From Notolepis coatsorum (lineage: Eukaryota > Chordata > Actinopteri > Aulopiformes > Paralepididae): a DNA stretch of 64,000 nt. Below the pieces are notes generated by a model. That model saw only the letters and a list, made by a program, of their open reading frames with translations. It did not search any database and had not been told where the DNA came from. Position 1 is the stretch's first letter. Each line of letters starts with the position of its first letter. Both the position numbers and the translations under genes were made by a program. The stretch covers positions 90,456,683 to 90,520,682 of the forward strand of contig OZ020589.1 of NCBI GenBank assembly GCA_963971535.1, given 5' to 3'. Shown in pieces: positions 53,901 through 63,210 of this stretch.

Positions 53901-54569
53901 GAGGATATTTATGATAAGAACGGCCTCCGTGCGTTTCAGGACTTAAGAGAATTTTATGATCTTCCCGGCGAGTCCTTCTTTCTTTACCTTCAACTAAGGT
54001 CAGCACTGAGGGCGCATGGCGTACCGTGGGCTCAAGCTTTGCACCCACACCCCTTCCTCAGGCTCATAGTGGACAGGACGACATCCAGAGGGTTTGTCTC
54101 AGACTTTTATACGCTCTTAATTCAATCCACGTATAAAAATGTATCATTGGATACAATCTGGCGTGTGGATATCCCGGAGTTGGACCCCGAGTTTGACTGG
54201 GATGATGTTTGGGCAAATGTGGCATTATCTTCCCGCAACCCCAATCACCAGCAAATTAATTTTAATTATATTCATAGGACCTATCTTACACCTAGGAAGC
54301 TATTTGCTATGGGACTGATAACCGACTCTCGGTGCACTTTGTGCTCTCAAAAGGCCACTGGCACTTATATGCATATGTTTTGGGATTGCCCACCAGTCAA
54401 TAACGGACAAACTTTCAGATCTGTGTGGCTTAACTATCCCATTCACAGCTGTTACGCTACTCCTGAACGATATAACGACACTACCCGCGTCCGTACAACT
54501 GAAAAGGGTTGTCCTAGCGGGCGTCACAGCAGCGAAGAAGCTTATAGCAATGAGATGGAAGGAGCCTGA
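50964..54569 (+). CDS. LINE ORF2 polyprotein (endonuclease and reverse transcriptase), L1/Tx1 type
   Basis: A 1,201-codon frame starting MAKLNILIWNAGGLN. Residues 1-235 form the apurinic-type endonuclease: N in WNAGG, E in LLSETHL (~40), GGDFNACWD (~140), SRIDYAFAS (~205) and LSDHKG (~226), so the catalytic set is complete. The reverse transcriptase spans ~460-760: GKAPGWDGIPPEVY, CGSYRPLSLL, DQTGFI, motif A SLDAMKAFNRLEW, motif B SRQGCPLSPGLFALS and motif C ALYADDLLIFMDD (~698). A Cys/His cluster near 1,123-1,142 (CTLCSQKATGTYMHMFWDC) is the C-terminal zinc-like motif. Near 54,465 a frameshift diverts the end: the true C-terminus reads on in another frame to a TGA at 54,717. In motif A the usual second Asp is Asn. 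Otherwise the frame is intact, pointing to a very recent copy. Confidence 0.94.
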   Translation: MAKLNILIWNAGGLNAPHKRASVLWLLKRRNIDLALLSETHLLVGDVSRLANRQYHVISSSSADDKTKGVVIVTRRNLDIKVLDVWSDTEGRITIAKVEFSHRKMAIIALYAPNTFDSAFYNTITKNMLELNGYALIVGGDFNACWDAEMDRSGPSETSDQKRASKALRMWAQDTGLSDLWRLSNPTLKDYSHLSARHKSFSRIDYAFASPNMFDSFDVSLVPLALSDHKGIFLTATFGRLSARAPRWRFNSTLLKNDDFCSEFRSKLAEFLQINVGTVEDPRVLWNALKGFIRGHVTLFASNLRKSRSKKLEGLESLYADLYASLQTNYSERLNTQRKIVKKEINSILKQQSEFLIHRTRQNYYFHGSRPSHLLAMKIRSNDHFSDIPSIRTSQGAVTTDSKKINDTFKEFYSQLYSSEGNLDDSKFESFIGGLEIPHISEEEAKELGRPITLVELRETIVEMQRGKAPGWDGIPPEVYLAFWDQLGPLMLDMINYAIEQGEFSRDVNMALISLLLKKDKDPNDCGSYRPLSLLGADLKVFAKVLARRLQIFMSVLVHCDQTGFIPWRLAADNLRRLLHVIDNSKDNTTPSTVLSLDAMKAFNRLEWSYLWRVLEVMGLGKSFIHMIKVLYASPSAMILTGKNCSTLFPVSRSSRQGCPLSPGLFALSLEPLAQFIRQSEDIVPIMVNNTPHKIALYADDLLIFMDDPSRSATKLLRIIDDFGKLSGFKINWNKSACLPLNELAKAVRLPADIPIVEHFKYLGIEIFPTLNQTTKYNFTGTYDKIRQDLDRWSSLPNSLQARASIIKMNILPRIHFISSMLPLPPPIDHWRKVQSMVSKFIWNNKRPRIKRATTQRRKQDGGLAIPDFKLYFWSFSLRPLMCWLDPVEAVSWRSLEAAAVSPLRLQDVVYSTVPFSKCRLRYGPIITHVIQTWRNVQRSCGVKCPWHLDSPIFNNQQLLVGHKPVNIPQWQRRGVHTLEDIYDKNGLRAFQDLREFYDLPGESFFLYLQLRSALRAHGVPWAQALHPHPFLRLIVDRTTSRGFVSDFYTLLIQSTYKNVSLDTIWRVDIPELDPEFDWDDVWANVALSSRNPNHQQINFNYIHRTYLTPRKLFAMGLITDSRCTLCSQKATGTYMHMFWDCPPVNNGQTFRSVWLNYPIHSCYATPERYNDTTRVRTTEKGCPSGRHSSEEAYSNEMEGA

Positions 54570-55304
54570 GAAGCTTACAATGATTAACTGGTCCCTAACT
54601 CTATTGGATGTGATTTATCTTGAGATATCCACGGCTCGGGTGATTGGGGTAGGGCAGGCTGGCATTGACCTGTGGTTCGCAGCAGCTGAGAAGGTAAAGA
54701 CCGCCGTGTGCGGCTGAGCGGGGTTGGGGCGCTTGATCGGGGGGGTCCGGCGGTCTCTGGGGAGGGGGAGGAGGAAAAGTCTTGTCTGTCTTGGTTTTTG
54801 TCTTGTCCTTCTTAACTTTGACTGGGGGGATTTTAGGGGGGGTTGATATTTAGCTATTCTGCGCTATATGTCATTCACATGCCATCTCCCCAAGGGACTA
54901 ATATTGGCAGACTGATTGACCTGTCAACCAACTTGGAGGAAGATTTTCTTTCTTCTTACACTTTACCTTCTGCGAGTTTGGCAGTCTTGAACATGTGTAA
55001 GGGACCTAGGCTATCTACAGTAAATCTGCGGCAACACTCTCGTAAACAATCTTTTAAGTCACTCCACTTTGTAAAGGTGGGGAAAGGTTGGCATGTTTGA
55101 AGACCTTTTGTTATTGAAGTAGCCATCTATATTTGATAGGTTGGACGCTGTTTCTTTTTCTTTTTGTCTTTATAATTTATTATTCTGTTTTATTCTGTAT
55201 TATTATTGGTTGTTATTCTCCTGTGAAGTTATGTTTTTTGTTACTGTGGTTATTGTGTTGTCTTGTTTCATGTGATTAATAATAAAAAAATTTGATCACA
55301 AAAA
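54570..55304 (+). other. Out-of-frame ORF2 end and 3' untranslated region of the L1/Tx1 LINE
   Basis: The part up to 54,717 still reads as polymerase C-terminus in the frame shifted from ORF2 (LTMINWSLTLLDVIYLEIST, then GIDLWFAAAEKVK). The rest is G-rich at first (54,720-54,845), then AT-rich, ending with aataaa-like signals at 55,279 and an A-rich tail. Confidence 0.85.
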
Positions 55305-55320
55305 AACTTCCTTTTAAAGC

Positions 55321-55429
55321 TAGGTATTGGACTGACAACGTAGTCCTCTAGGTGAAGAGGTGGCTGCCGTCTGCGCTCCGGGCGATCTAGCTTAGGAGAA
55401 CCGTTTGTGGAGTGTTCATCATCGGCCAT
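55321..55429 (-). pseudogene. BEL/Pao Gag start, cut off by the L1 insertion
   Basis: The minus-strand ATG at 55,429 opens a frame (MADDEHSTNGSPKLDRPERR, then RQPPLHLEDYVV) that runs into the 16-bp L1 target site and resumes in the same frame at 48,099. It is the natural Gag start: ~60 bp after the 5' LTR and just behind the primer-binding region. Confidence 0.8.
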
Positions 55430-55465
55430 GTTAATATTAATATTATATTAATATTACGCTAATTC

Positions 55466-55489
55466 TTATCCGGGGCTCGAAGGACCAAT
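55466..55489 (-). promoter_or_regulatory. tRNA primer-binding site of the inner BEL/Pao element
   Basis: Immediately inside the 5' LTR, the minus strand reads ATTGGTCCTTCGAGCCCCGG. A TGG start followed by the complement of a tRNA 3' end with a T-loop-like CGA is what a minus-strand primer site looks like. I cannot name the tRNA with certainty. Confidence 0.75.
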
Positions 55490-56777
55490 TGTAACTGAGG
55501 GGTACAATTCCCTGACTGTATTAATAAGTATGGTATCATTAAACCACTACCGTCTTATGTACATTACTACTGGCCATACAGTACACGAGTATATGATGAG
55601 AACACCTCCACAATGATACGGTTCCACACAAATCTGGGTTAAGAATATTTATTAGCAGCAAAAGGTACATAATATACTTTACTTTCAATGCGCTTATAAG
55701 GCAAAGGAATGTGCGTAGGTAAATCAATAACGAATGTCCATTCTCATATTACGCAGGAGATAATAATACAACCTGAATATTAGGAATTATATCTATGGTA
55801 CTCTGGGGAAGCAGCGGGAGATACTGGTAGGGGGTTCCCACCGGTTGTAAGCCAGCGGGGGAGGAAATGTTCGAATGCAAAGTCTGGATCAGCGGGGACT
55901 CAATAAGCTCCTGCTATGGGAGGCGGTATATTACTCCCTGATCGGCAGACGAAAGCAGCAGCTGTAATCCCAGTATGCGTGCAGCACAGGTGAAAGCCGG
56001 CCAGCCTCTCCTTGAGACGGGCTCGAGTGATGTTCCTCACGTCACGGGTAAATCCCACAGTAGTGGGGTGTAGACGATTCTTATCCGCTCCAACAGCCTG
56101 GTCCAAAGCAATATAATAATAATAATCCAGCTGGAAAGGGGCTCTGCATTCACCGGTGTAGATTCTCCGGTGCGCGGTACTTCACATTAGCTAGGTTGAA
56201 CTTGACGTTATTCCACTAAGCTCTGACACTTTACTATCCTATTCGCACGCGGCTATAAGTGCTCTATTTAGACGCACGGTTGCTCACTTCACTTGGTCGT
56301 TGACTCGTGATGAAGGCTTTACTAGTAAGGAGCGAACGATACGTTGAACAAACGTATTAGGATAAGATGAGACTCTATTTTGGGGCAAAAACGGGCCCAC
56401 TTCACAGCACGTCGTATCGTGGGTGAGGCTTCACTTGGGTAACTCGAACTACTTCTGTATTCACCTGCGCCATATTTATATGTTAGGCGAATAAACTAGT
56501 ACCAGCCTTATTCCTGTCTCGTAGTCTTGGGCAGAACCGGGCATGTTGAGACAAGCCTTGACGGTGGCTTTGAACTCGACTCTGGGGGTATGGCAATGGC
56601 GCTGGTGGAACGCTATCCAATAAGAGAACGAAATATTATGGTCTGTACTAGGTTAAAGGGATATTCAGTGTATATGTACAAAGAATACACAAGGGATATC
56701 AAACGATATACAAATATTATGCAATATATATCAATCAGTAAATACATATATTCGGTTTAATCTGACCCTTTGTAACA
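55490..56777 (-). repeat. 5' LTR of the inner BEL/Pao element
   Basis: Direct repeat of 43,129-44,417 with only a handful of differences (for example ccagcgggg for ccagcagggg, ccagctgg for ccagccgg, aaggagcg for aaggaacg, cacgtcg for cacgtgg). It carries the promoter for the minus-strand genes; a TATAAATA-like box lies at about 56,472-56,480 on the minus strand. Confidence 0.95.
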
Positions 56778-56782
56778 GTGAG

Positions 56783-58280
56783 CAAATATTCAAAAACAAG
56801 TAGCAGGTCATCTGCCAGGATTTTAGCTGGAGCCGATAGAGCTGCACTTCTCGCTCGTGCTGAATCTCTAAAAGAAAAACATGCTTTGGAGGAGCAGGAA
56901 CTACAGTTGAAGATAAAAAAGGAACAACTGTAGGTGGACACTGAATTGGCTGCAACCACTGCAAGGTTGGCCGTGTTGCACTCCTCTGAAAGTAAACATT
57001 CATCTCGTGCACCTTCAAATGCAATGAATTCCTATTTTGAAAAGGAACACCACAAGGTCTTAAATCCTGTTGCAAGAGAATACCAACATGGGACATTAAC
57101 ACAACAAAGTAAATTGACACAATTGTCAATACCACCAAACAAGCCTGTGGATGTGAGACCAAAGGAACGTGGTCAATGGCATAGCACTGCTACTAACCGC
57201 CAATATAACCACAACCACAAGGAACAGGAAAGCAGAATGGGAACAACTGATAATGTTCAAATCAATTCAAACCAACCTGCAAACATGCTTACCATCATGG
57301 AGAGGCAAAATGAGATAACTGCTGCTCTGGTGCAGCAACAGCATTCCAGGTCTCTGCCACCACGAGATATCCCAACCTTTGAAGGTGACCCTCTCCAATA
57401 TAGGGCATTTATCAAAGCATTTGAACAAGGAGTAGAGGAAAAGGCAACAGAAGCTGATGCTTTGTATTATCTGGAGCAGTTCACAAGAGGACAGCCACAA
57501 GAATTGGTGCGTAGCTGCCAGCATATGGCTCCTGAGCGTGGTTACGCAGTGGCAAAGGGTCTTCTTAAAGAACACTTTGGAAACCAGTACAAAATAGGAA
57601 ATGCCTACATGCAAAAGGCCTTGGCATGGCAAACAATAAAATCTGAGGATGTCAAGGCACTTCAAGCTTACTCCTTATTCTTGCGTGGCTGCTGCAATGC
57701 AATGGAGGAGCTTCAGTACATGCAGGAGTTGGACATGCCTGTCAACATGAGGGCCATAATATCAAAATTGCCATTCAAGATGAGGGAGAAATGGAGGAGT
57801 ACGGCTCATGGCATAATGGAAAATACACAGGAAAGAGCTCACTTCGATGATATGATCAAGTTTGTGGAGCGACGCGTCAGTATTCTTTCTGACCCTCTGT
57901 TTGGTGACATACAGGATCCAAATTCTGGTGTGGTTGGCACAAAATCTCTCACCAGGTTTAAATCATATCCACCCAACAGAGTAAAAGGAAATATTGTTGC
58001 CACCACAGTAACAACCATGGACATATCTGAGAGAGCCAAGGAGCTGACATCACCAACACCAAGTACAATGGAGAGCTGGATGCCTTTTCTGTGCTCGCAG
58101 TCACTCATTGGAGGAGTGCAAACAACTTCAGGAAAAGCGGCACAAGGAGAAAATACACTTTCTGAGGGAAAAGGTAGTTTGCTTTGCATGCTTATGTGTT
58201 GGTCACATGAGCAGAGATTGCGAAAGGCGCTTGGTATGCAAAGTCTGTGGTCAAACTCACCCCACCCTGCTTCACATTAA
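56783..58280 (+). pseudogene. Outer BEL/Pao Gag, continuing after the insertion
   Basis: Continues the frame of 42,623-43,128. A charged helix (RAALLARAESLKEKHALEEQ) runs to an in-frame TAG at 56,931-56,933, after which the frame stays open to 58,280. The Gag domain is clear: RDIPTFEGDPLQYRAFIKAF, ADALYYLEQFTRGQPQELVR, GYAVAKGLLKEHFGNQYKIG and MREKWRSTAHGIME. These are the hallmarks of the BEL/Pao Gag family (DUF1759-like). Near 58,110 the zinc-finger region passes into another frame, so the last ~60 residues of this frame are out of register. The protein would build the particle core. Confidence 0.9.
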
Positions 58281-59172
58281 AAGGCAACCATCTTCTCCAG
58301 AACAGTTAAAGCAACCAACTTCACTGCAAACATGTGGACATACAGGGGCCGGTAAGGACCGGTGTGTGTTATCCATTCTCCCTGTACGTGTGAAAGCAGC
58401 AAAAGGAAATGCCATCATACAAACCTACGCCTTCTTAGACCCTGGTAGCTCAGCCACATTCTGCTCTGAACACCTAATGCAGAGGCTGAATATCACAGGC
58501 AGAAGAACCAACTTCCTGTTGAGCACCATGGGGCAAGAGACAGTTGTTCCAGCTTACTCCTTGACTGGGTTGGAGATAGCTGGTTTGGACAGCGATGACT
58601 TTTATGTTCTTCCGGAAGTTCTCACATAGAAGAAAATGCCAGTCACGGCTGAGAACATGGTGACACCTGAAGAACTGTCGGAATGGCCATATTTGTCCAA
58701 CGTACACATCCCATGCCTAAAAGCAAATGTCGACCTGTTAATTGGAACCAACGCTCCCAAGATATTGGAACCTTGGGAGGTCATCAAAAGTCACGGGAAT
58801 GGCCCATATGCTATAAGGACGGTGCTGGGATGGGTCGTTAATGGTCCACTGAATGGAAACAGTGGTGTTGTGGAGACAGAGTTTCCCTCTGCTATGGTCA
58901 ACAGGATCTCAGTGTGCAGACTAGAAGAAATGCTGGCCAATCAGTACAATCACGACTTCAATGAAGTAGCTGTGAAGGAGAAGGAAATGTCCAGAGAAGA
59001 CTTAAGGTTTCTGGAAATTGTGGAAAGTTCAGCAGTGCTTCAGGAGGGGAGGTACTGTTTGAAATTGCCTTTTAGGAACAAGGAGGTCTGTCTGCCCAAC
59101 AATGTGGGAGTCGCTAGGCAAAGGATCCAAGGTTTGAGGAAACGGTTCCTAAATAACAAAAGCTTGCACTAG
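58108..59172 (+). pseudogene. Outer BEL/Pao zinc fingers and aspartic protease
   Basis: The first frame (to 58,629) has two knuckles, CFACLCVGHMSRDC and CKVCGQTHPTLLH, then the BEL/Pao protease with active-site region TYAFLDPGSSATFCSEHL. It stops at a TAG (58,627). The next frame carries on without shift (58,630-59,172) with the second protease half: LIGTNAPKILEPWEVIKS, then GPYAIRTVLGWVVNGPL. It continues into the N-terminal part of the polymerase (RYCLKLPFRNKEVCLPNN) up to another TAG at 59,170. Both stops are single-codon lesions in an otherwise continuous frame. Confidence 0.88.
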
Positions 59173-60081
59173 GAGTATGCAGCATACATGAACAAGCTTA
59201 TTGGGAAGAACTATGCAGAGAAAGTACCGCAGCAACAACTGCATGGTGAGAAAGGAAACGTGTGGTACATCCCACACCATGGTGTCTACCATCCGAGGAA
59301 AGGAAACCGCCGTGTGGTGTTTGACTGTGGAGCCACATTCCAAGGAGCATCCCTGAACAGTGAACTTCTGCAGGGTCCTAACCTTACCAGTTTACTGCTT
59401 GGAGTGCTAACTCGCTTCAGAGAGGAACCAGTGGCATTCATGGGTGACATTCAAGCCATGTTCCACCAGGTGAAGGTCGCTGAGGAGGACAGGGATTTTC
59501 TGCGCTTCCTCTGGTGGCCAGAGGGAGATGTCACTAGGGACCTTGAGGAGTACAGGATGACTGTGCACCGGTTTGGTGCTGCATCATCCCCTAGTTGCGC
59601 AAGCTATGCCCTAAGGAAAACTGCTGATGATAATCAGGCTGAGTTCTCAGCTGAAGTCACCCAATCTGTCAAGCAGAATTTCTATGTGGATGACTGTTTG
59701 AAGAGCTCAGCGACTGAAGAAGAAGCTATCCAGATGATAACGGATCTTATTGTTCTGTGTCGCAAAGGGGGCTTCATCTTGGAGAAGTGGATCAGCAACA
59801 GTCGTGGTGTTTTACAGTCCATCGTAAAGGGCCAAGGATCTAAAGGAGTTGGATCTGGACAGAGACAAACTTCCAATGGAAAGGGCTCTTGGCCTACTAT
59901 CGTGTGTGGAGACGGACTCTTTCAGGTTCAAGATCGAGTTGAAACAACAGTCTCTCACCAGACGTGGTATGCTGTCCATTGCCAGCTCAGTATACGATCC
60001 TCTAGGTTTCCTGGCACCAGTCACTTTGCGTGCAAAAATAATGCAGCAGGAACTCTGCAGAAGAGGATGTGGGTGGGATGA
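59173..60081 (+). pseudogene. Outer BEL/Pao reverse transcriptase
   Basis: The frame continues from the TAG at 59,170. It shows GNRRVVFDCGATFQGASLNS, LLQGPNLTSLLLGVL, motif A AFMGDIQAMFHQVKV, FLRFLWWPEGD, YRMTVHRFGAASSPSCASYA and motif C NFYVDDCLKS (about 59,680). The FDC-A...SLN and GP-LT-LL signatures are specific to BEL/Pao polymerases. After about 59,850 the similarity shifts to the next frame, so the last ~75 residues of this frame are spurious. The catalytic Asp pair is kept, but the enzyme could not be made because of the lesions. Confidence 0.92.
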
Positions 60082-60843
60082 TGACTTGCCACGGGACATC
60101 ATACACCAATGGAAAAGGTGGTTGGAGGAATTGGAGCAGCTGGCTGCATTCCATGCGAATAGGTGCATTAAGCCAGTGGCTTTTGGGAAGGTCAGACATG
60201 CCCAACTACACCACTTTGCCGATGCCAGTGAAGGTGGATATGGAACTGTATCGTATGTCCGGATGTTGAGTCAGGAAAACCACATCCAGGTTACCTTTCT
60301 GCTTGGCAAAGCCAGAGTAACACCACTGAAAGCTGTGACTATTCCTCGGCTGGAGTTGACGGCTGCTGTCCTTGCTGTCAGAGTGGACTCACTGTTGAAG
60401 GCAGAGCTGAAGTTCCAGTTGGAGGAGTCGGTATTTTGGACTGACAGCACTTCAGTGTTGAAGTATATTAACAATGAGGACAGGCGTTTCCACACATTTG
60501 TAGCCAATAGGGTCTCGACCATCAGAGAAAGGTCTGAACCCTCACAGTGGAGACATGTCTGTTCCAAAGACAATCCAGCTGACGATGCGTCAAGAGGAAT
60601 GAGGGTCTTGGACTTCCTGAATGGCAGCAGGTGGCTTGAAGGTCCTGCATTTCTTTGGAAGCCAGAAGAGGATTGGCCCAAAACTGTGTTGGACGTCTCA
60701 GTGGATTCAAATGACCAGGAGGTCAAAAAGGAGGCAACAGTAAACGCCATCAGTGTGGGTGACATGGCCAGTCCTACTTACCAGCTAATTTCCTACTTCT
60801 CAGACTGGAAGAGGCTGAAGACTGCAGTTGCCTGGTTCCTCAG
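59849..60843 (+). pseudogene. Outer BEL/Pao RNase H region, truncated by a LINE
   Basis: Frame-shifted continuation of the polymerase: LTRRGMLSIASSVYDPLGFL, KIMQQELCRRGCGWDDDLP, LHHFADASEGGYGTVSYVRM, TIPRLELTAAVLAVRV, VFWTDSTSVLKYINNEDRRF and KDNPADDASRGM. These are the connection domain and RNase H-like part (A17/Pao region) with the acidic residues D in FADAS, E in RLELTA and D in FWTDS. The BEL sequence ends at 60,843 in the zone before the integrase; the last few residues of the raw frame belong to the LINE tail. Confidence 0.9.
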
Positions 60844-61284
60844 GTTGATTGATTGATTGAAAAGTTTATTAACAGATTGCAGAATGGGTACAGTACAGTA
60901 CAGCTCAATACATACAATTGTTAAGGGGATGCAGACCAGAGAAAGACTTTCATCTTGTTTACATCAGGGTCCCCCATTTTCAATTCATCATAACATATAT
61001 GACATACATGACATACAGATAGACAGTACTGCTACATCTATACATTTATGACATATCAGATTTGCAAATACACTACTGTTTGTGATACAAAAGTGTCCAG
61101 AAAAATAGTGTATATACATTTGACGTAGAAACTGTACATTGGAGGAGGTTGGGTGGGTGGGGGCTGTACATTGGAGGTGGGGGGCTGTACATTGGAGGTG
61201 GGGGGGGGGGTTGGGTAGGGGGGACACACACACATTTTACAATGTACATTGGATTACTGACAAAGCCTTACTTGGTCATTTACT
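60844..61284 (-). mobile_element. 3' end of family-A LINE, inserted in the outer BEL/Pao pol
   Basis: A (ATTG)n tail at 60,844-60,859 is joined directly to BEL/Pao pol. It is followed by the conserved terminus (agattgcagaatgggtacag, agaaagactttcatcttgtt) and G-rich units (ctgtacattggaggtggggg). It ends at ggtcatttactgt, where another LINE begins; in the copy at 15.4 kb the same site continues with acattggagg, so this copy was cut by the second LINE. Confidence 0.92.
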
Positions 61285-61783
61285 GTTCAAGTTCTTTAAT
61301 AGTTGTCATACAGAAGTACAGAATACTTTCATACAAAATGCTTCTTACTGTTACGCTCCAGAGACTGTGCTAGACAAGATAGTATCAAATAACATAATAA
61401 CATAATATAGCATGAATTTAGAAGAAGAAAATGAGGTCACAGTTGTTCGGTATAGACATATGTACAATGTTCTGAGTTACCATATAATATACAATACACA
61501 ATACTATGCAGTGTACTAATGTACAGTACTATCTAGTGCAAAGCAGAAATGGGATGAGGTACAATTTTAGGTACAATTTACAGTAAGGTGTACGAGTTGT
61601 AGTGCAATCCTTCATCCATAAATATAAAGTGTGGGGAGTGGGTGCTACAGTGTGTTTGTTTAAAGTGGGTGTGTGCTATAAAGTGTGTGTAGTGGGTGCT
61701 ACAGTGTGTTTGTTTAAAGTGAGTGTGTGCGTGTGGATGTGTGTGCTATGTGTGTTTGGTGGTTGTTGTTGTGTAGTGTTCAT

Positions 61784-63210
61784 TCATTGTTCGTTTAGCA
61801 GCCTGATGGCCTGGGGATAGAAGCTACTTCTGAGTCTTTCTGTGCTCGCCTTGAGACTCCTGTATCGCTTGCCTGACGGCAGTAGTTCAAAGAGGCAGTT
61901 GTTCGGGTGGCTCGAGTCCTTAATAATTCTCTTAGCCTTCCCCTTGCAACGCTTGTAGTAAATGTTCTGGAGGGTGGGGAGCCCCCCTCCAATTGTGCGT
62001 TCGGCTGAACGTGTCACTCTTTGTAGTCTGCTTTGGTCTTTTGCAGTGCTATTCCCAAACCAGGAGGTGATGTTGCCGGTCAAGATGCTCTCTATTGTAC
62101 ATGAGTAGAAGTTCTTAAGGATCTTCTGGCTGACTTGGAACTTCCTTAGGCGCCTGAGGAAGTAGAGGCGTTGTCGTGCCTTCTTCACCACACTGTTAAT
62201 GTGTATGGTCCATGTCAAGTCCTCGGATATGTAGGCTCCGAGGTACTTGAAGCTGTTGACTCTCTCAACCGGTGCCCCGTCGATGCTGAGGGGGCTGTAG
62301 TCCTTGACCCCCGACCTCCTGAAGTCCACAATCATCTCCTTTGTTTTGCTGACGTTCAGGGAGAGGCTGTTTTCCTGGCACCATCCCGCCAGGACCTTGA
62401 CCTCTTCCAGGTAGGCCCTCTCGTCGTTGGCAGAGATCAGGCCCACCACCACTGTGTCGTCAGCAAATTTGACGATTGTATTGCTACTCCGCTGAGCCAC
62501 ACAGTCGTGTGTGTACAGGGAGTAGAGGAGGGGACTCAGAACACAGCCCTGGGGGGCCCCTATGTTGAGGGTGATGGATGAGGAGGTGCAGTTGCCTGCT
62601 CTCACCACCTGGGGTCTGCCAGTCAGGAAGTCCAAGACCCACTGGCAGAGGTCATAGCCCAAGCCCAGGTCCCTGAGCTTGGCTATGAGTATGGAGGGGA
62701 CTATGGTATTGAATGCCGAGCTGTAGTCGATGAATAGCATTCTCACATAGTTCCCCTGCCTCTTGTCCAGGTGTGATGCTGCTGTGTGCAGCACATGGGA
62801 TATGGCGTCTTCCGTGGACCTGTTGGGGCGGTATGCAAATTGCAGGGGGTCCATGTTGATGGGGAGGGAGGAGCAGATGTAGCCCTTTACTAGCTTCTCA
62901 AAGCACTTCATGGCTATGGAGGTGAGAGCTACAGGGCGGTAGTCGTTGAGGCAAGCAGGCTTGGATTTTTTGGGTACAGGGATAATAGTGGACTTCTTCA
63001 GGCAGGTGGGGATGACAGCCTGTTCTAAGGACAGGTTAAATATGTCAGTGAATACTGGGGCCAGTTGGTCGGCACAGACTTTTAGGACGCGGCCGGGGAT
63101 GCCGTCCGGACCTGCTGCCTTCCTGATATTCACTTTTTTAAAGGTCCGCCTCACCTCATGCTCTGTTACCCTGAACACTGCGCCTCCATCAGCAGCCGAC
63201 CCCCCCCCCC
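61784..63210 (-). CDS. LINE reverse transcriptase, family B
   Basis: A 464-codon frame (from 63,178) containing most of a non-LTR polymerase: [59 protein letters not shown], motif [17 protein letters not shown], motif [21 protein letters not shown], motif [32 protein letters not shown] and [20 protein letters not shown], ending [10 protein letters not shown]. The catalytic residues are intact. The upstream part of the same protein (63,166-64,000) is in another frame because of a C-homopolymer at about 63,200-63,212. The frame is close to the copy at 27.3 kb. Confidence 0.93.

Larger units (their letters stand above)
48084..55320 (+). mobile_element. Full-length L1/Tx1-type LINE inserted in the inner BEL/Pao element
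   Basis: A 7.2-kb element (48,100-55,304) flanked by the perfect 16-bp target duplication AACTTCCTTTTAAAGC (48,084-48,099 and 55,305-55,320). It starts gcggcgggggcggagctgag and ends in an A-rich tail (aataataaaaaaatttgatc, then acaaaaaa). It carries two reading frames separated by a long spacer: ORF1 (coiled coil plus RRM-like) and ORF2 (endonuclease plus reverse transcriptase). Confidence 0.95.
43124..56782 (-). mobile_element. Inner BEL/Pao retrotransposon, internally deleted, with young LTRs
   Basis: The element (43,129-56,777) has two LTRs of 1,289 and 1,288 bp, both TG...CA, flanked by the 5-bp target duplication GTGAG (43,124-43,128 and 56,778-56,782). Its coding strand is minus. Without the L1 insert it is ~6.4 kb. 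It encodes Gag, zinc knuckles and protease, but the reverse transcriptase, RNase H and most of the integrase region are missing. By eye the LTRs differ at about six substitutions and one indel, so insertion was recent. Confidence 0.93.
42623..60843 (+). mobile_element. Outer BEL/Pao retrotransposon, split and 3'-truncated
   Basis: Two parts, 42,623-43,128 and 56,783-60,843, become continuous in the same reading frame when the 13.65-kb insert and one GTGAG are removed. Coding order: Gag-like, zinc finger, aspartic protease, reverse transcriptase, RNase H region, as in BEL/Pao. The integrase and 3' LTR are missing because a LINE follows at 60,844. Stops and frameshifts (56,931; about 58,110-58,270; 58,627; 59,170; about 59,850) show it is dead. 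Confidence 0.9.
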
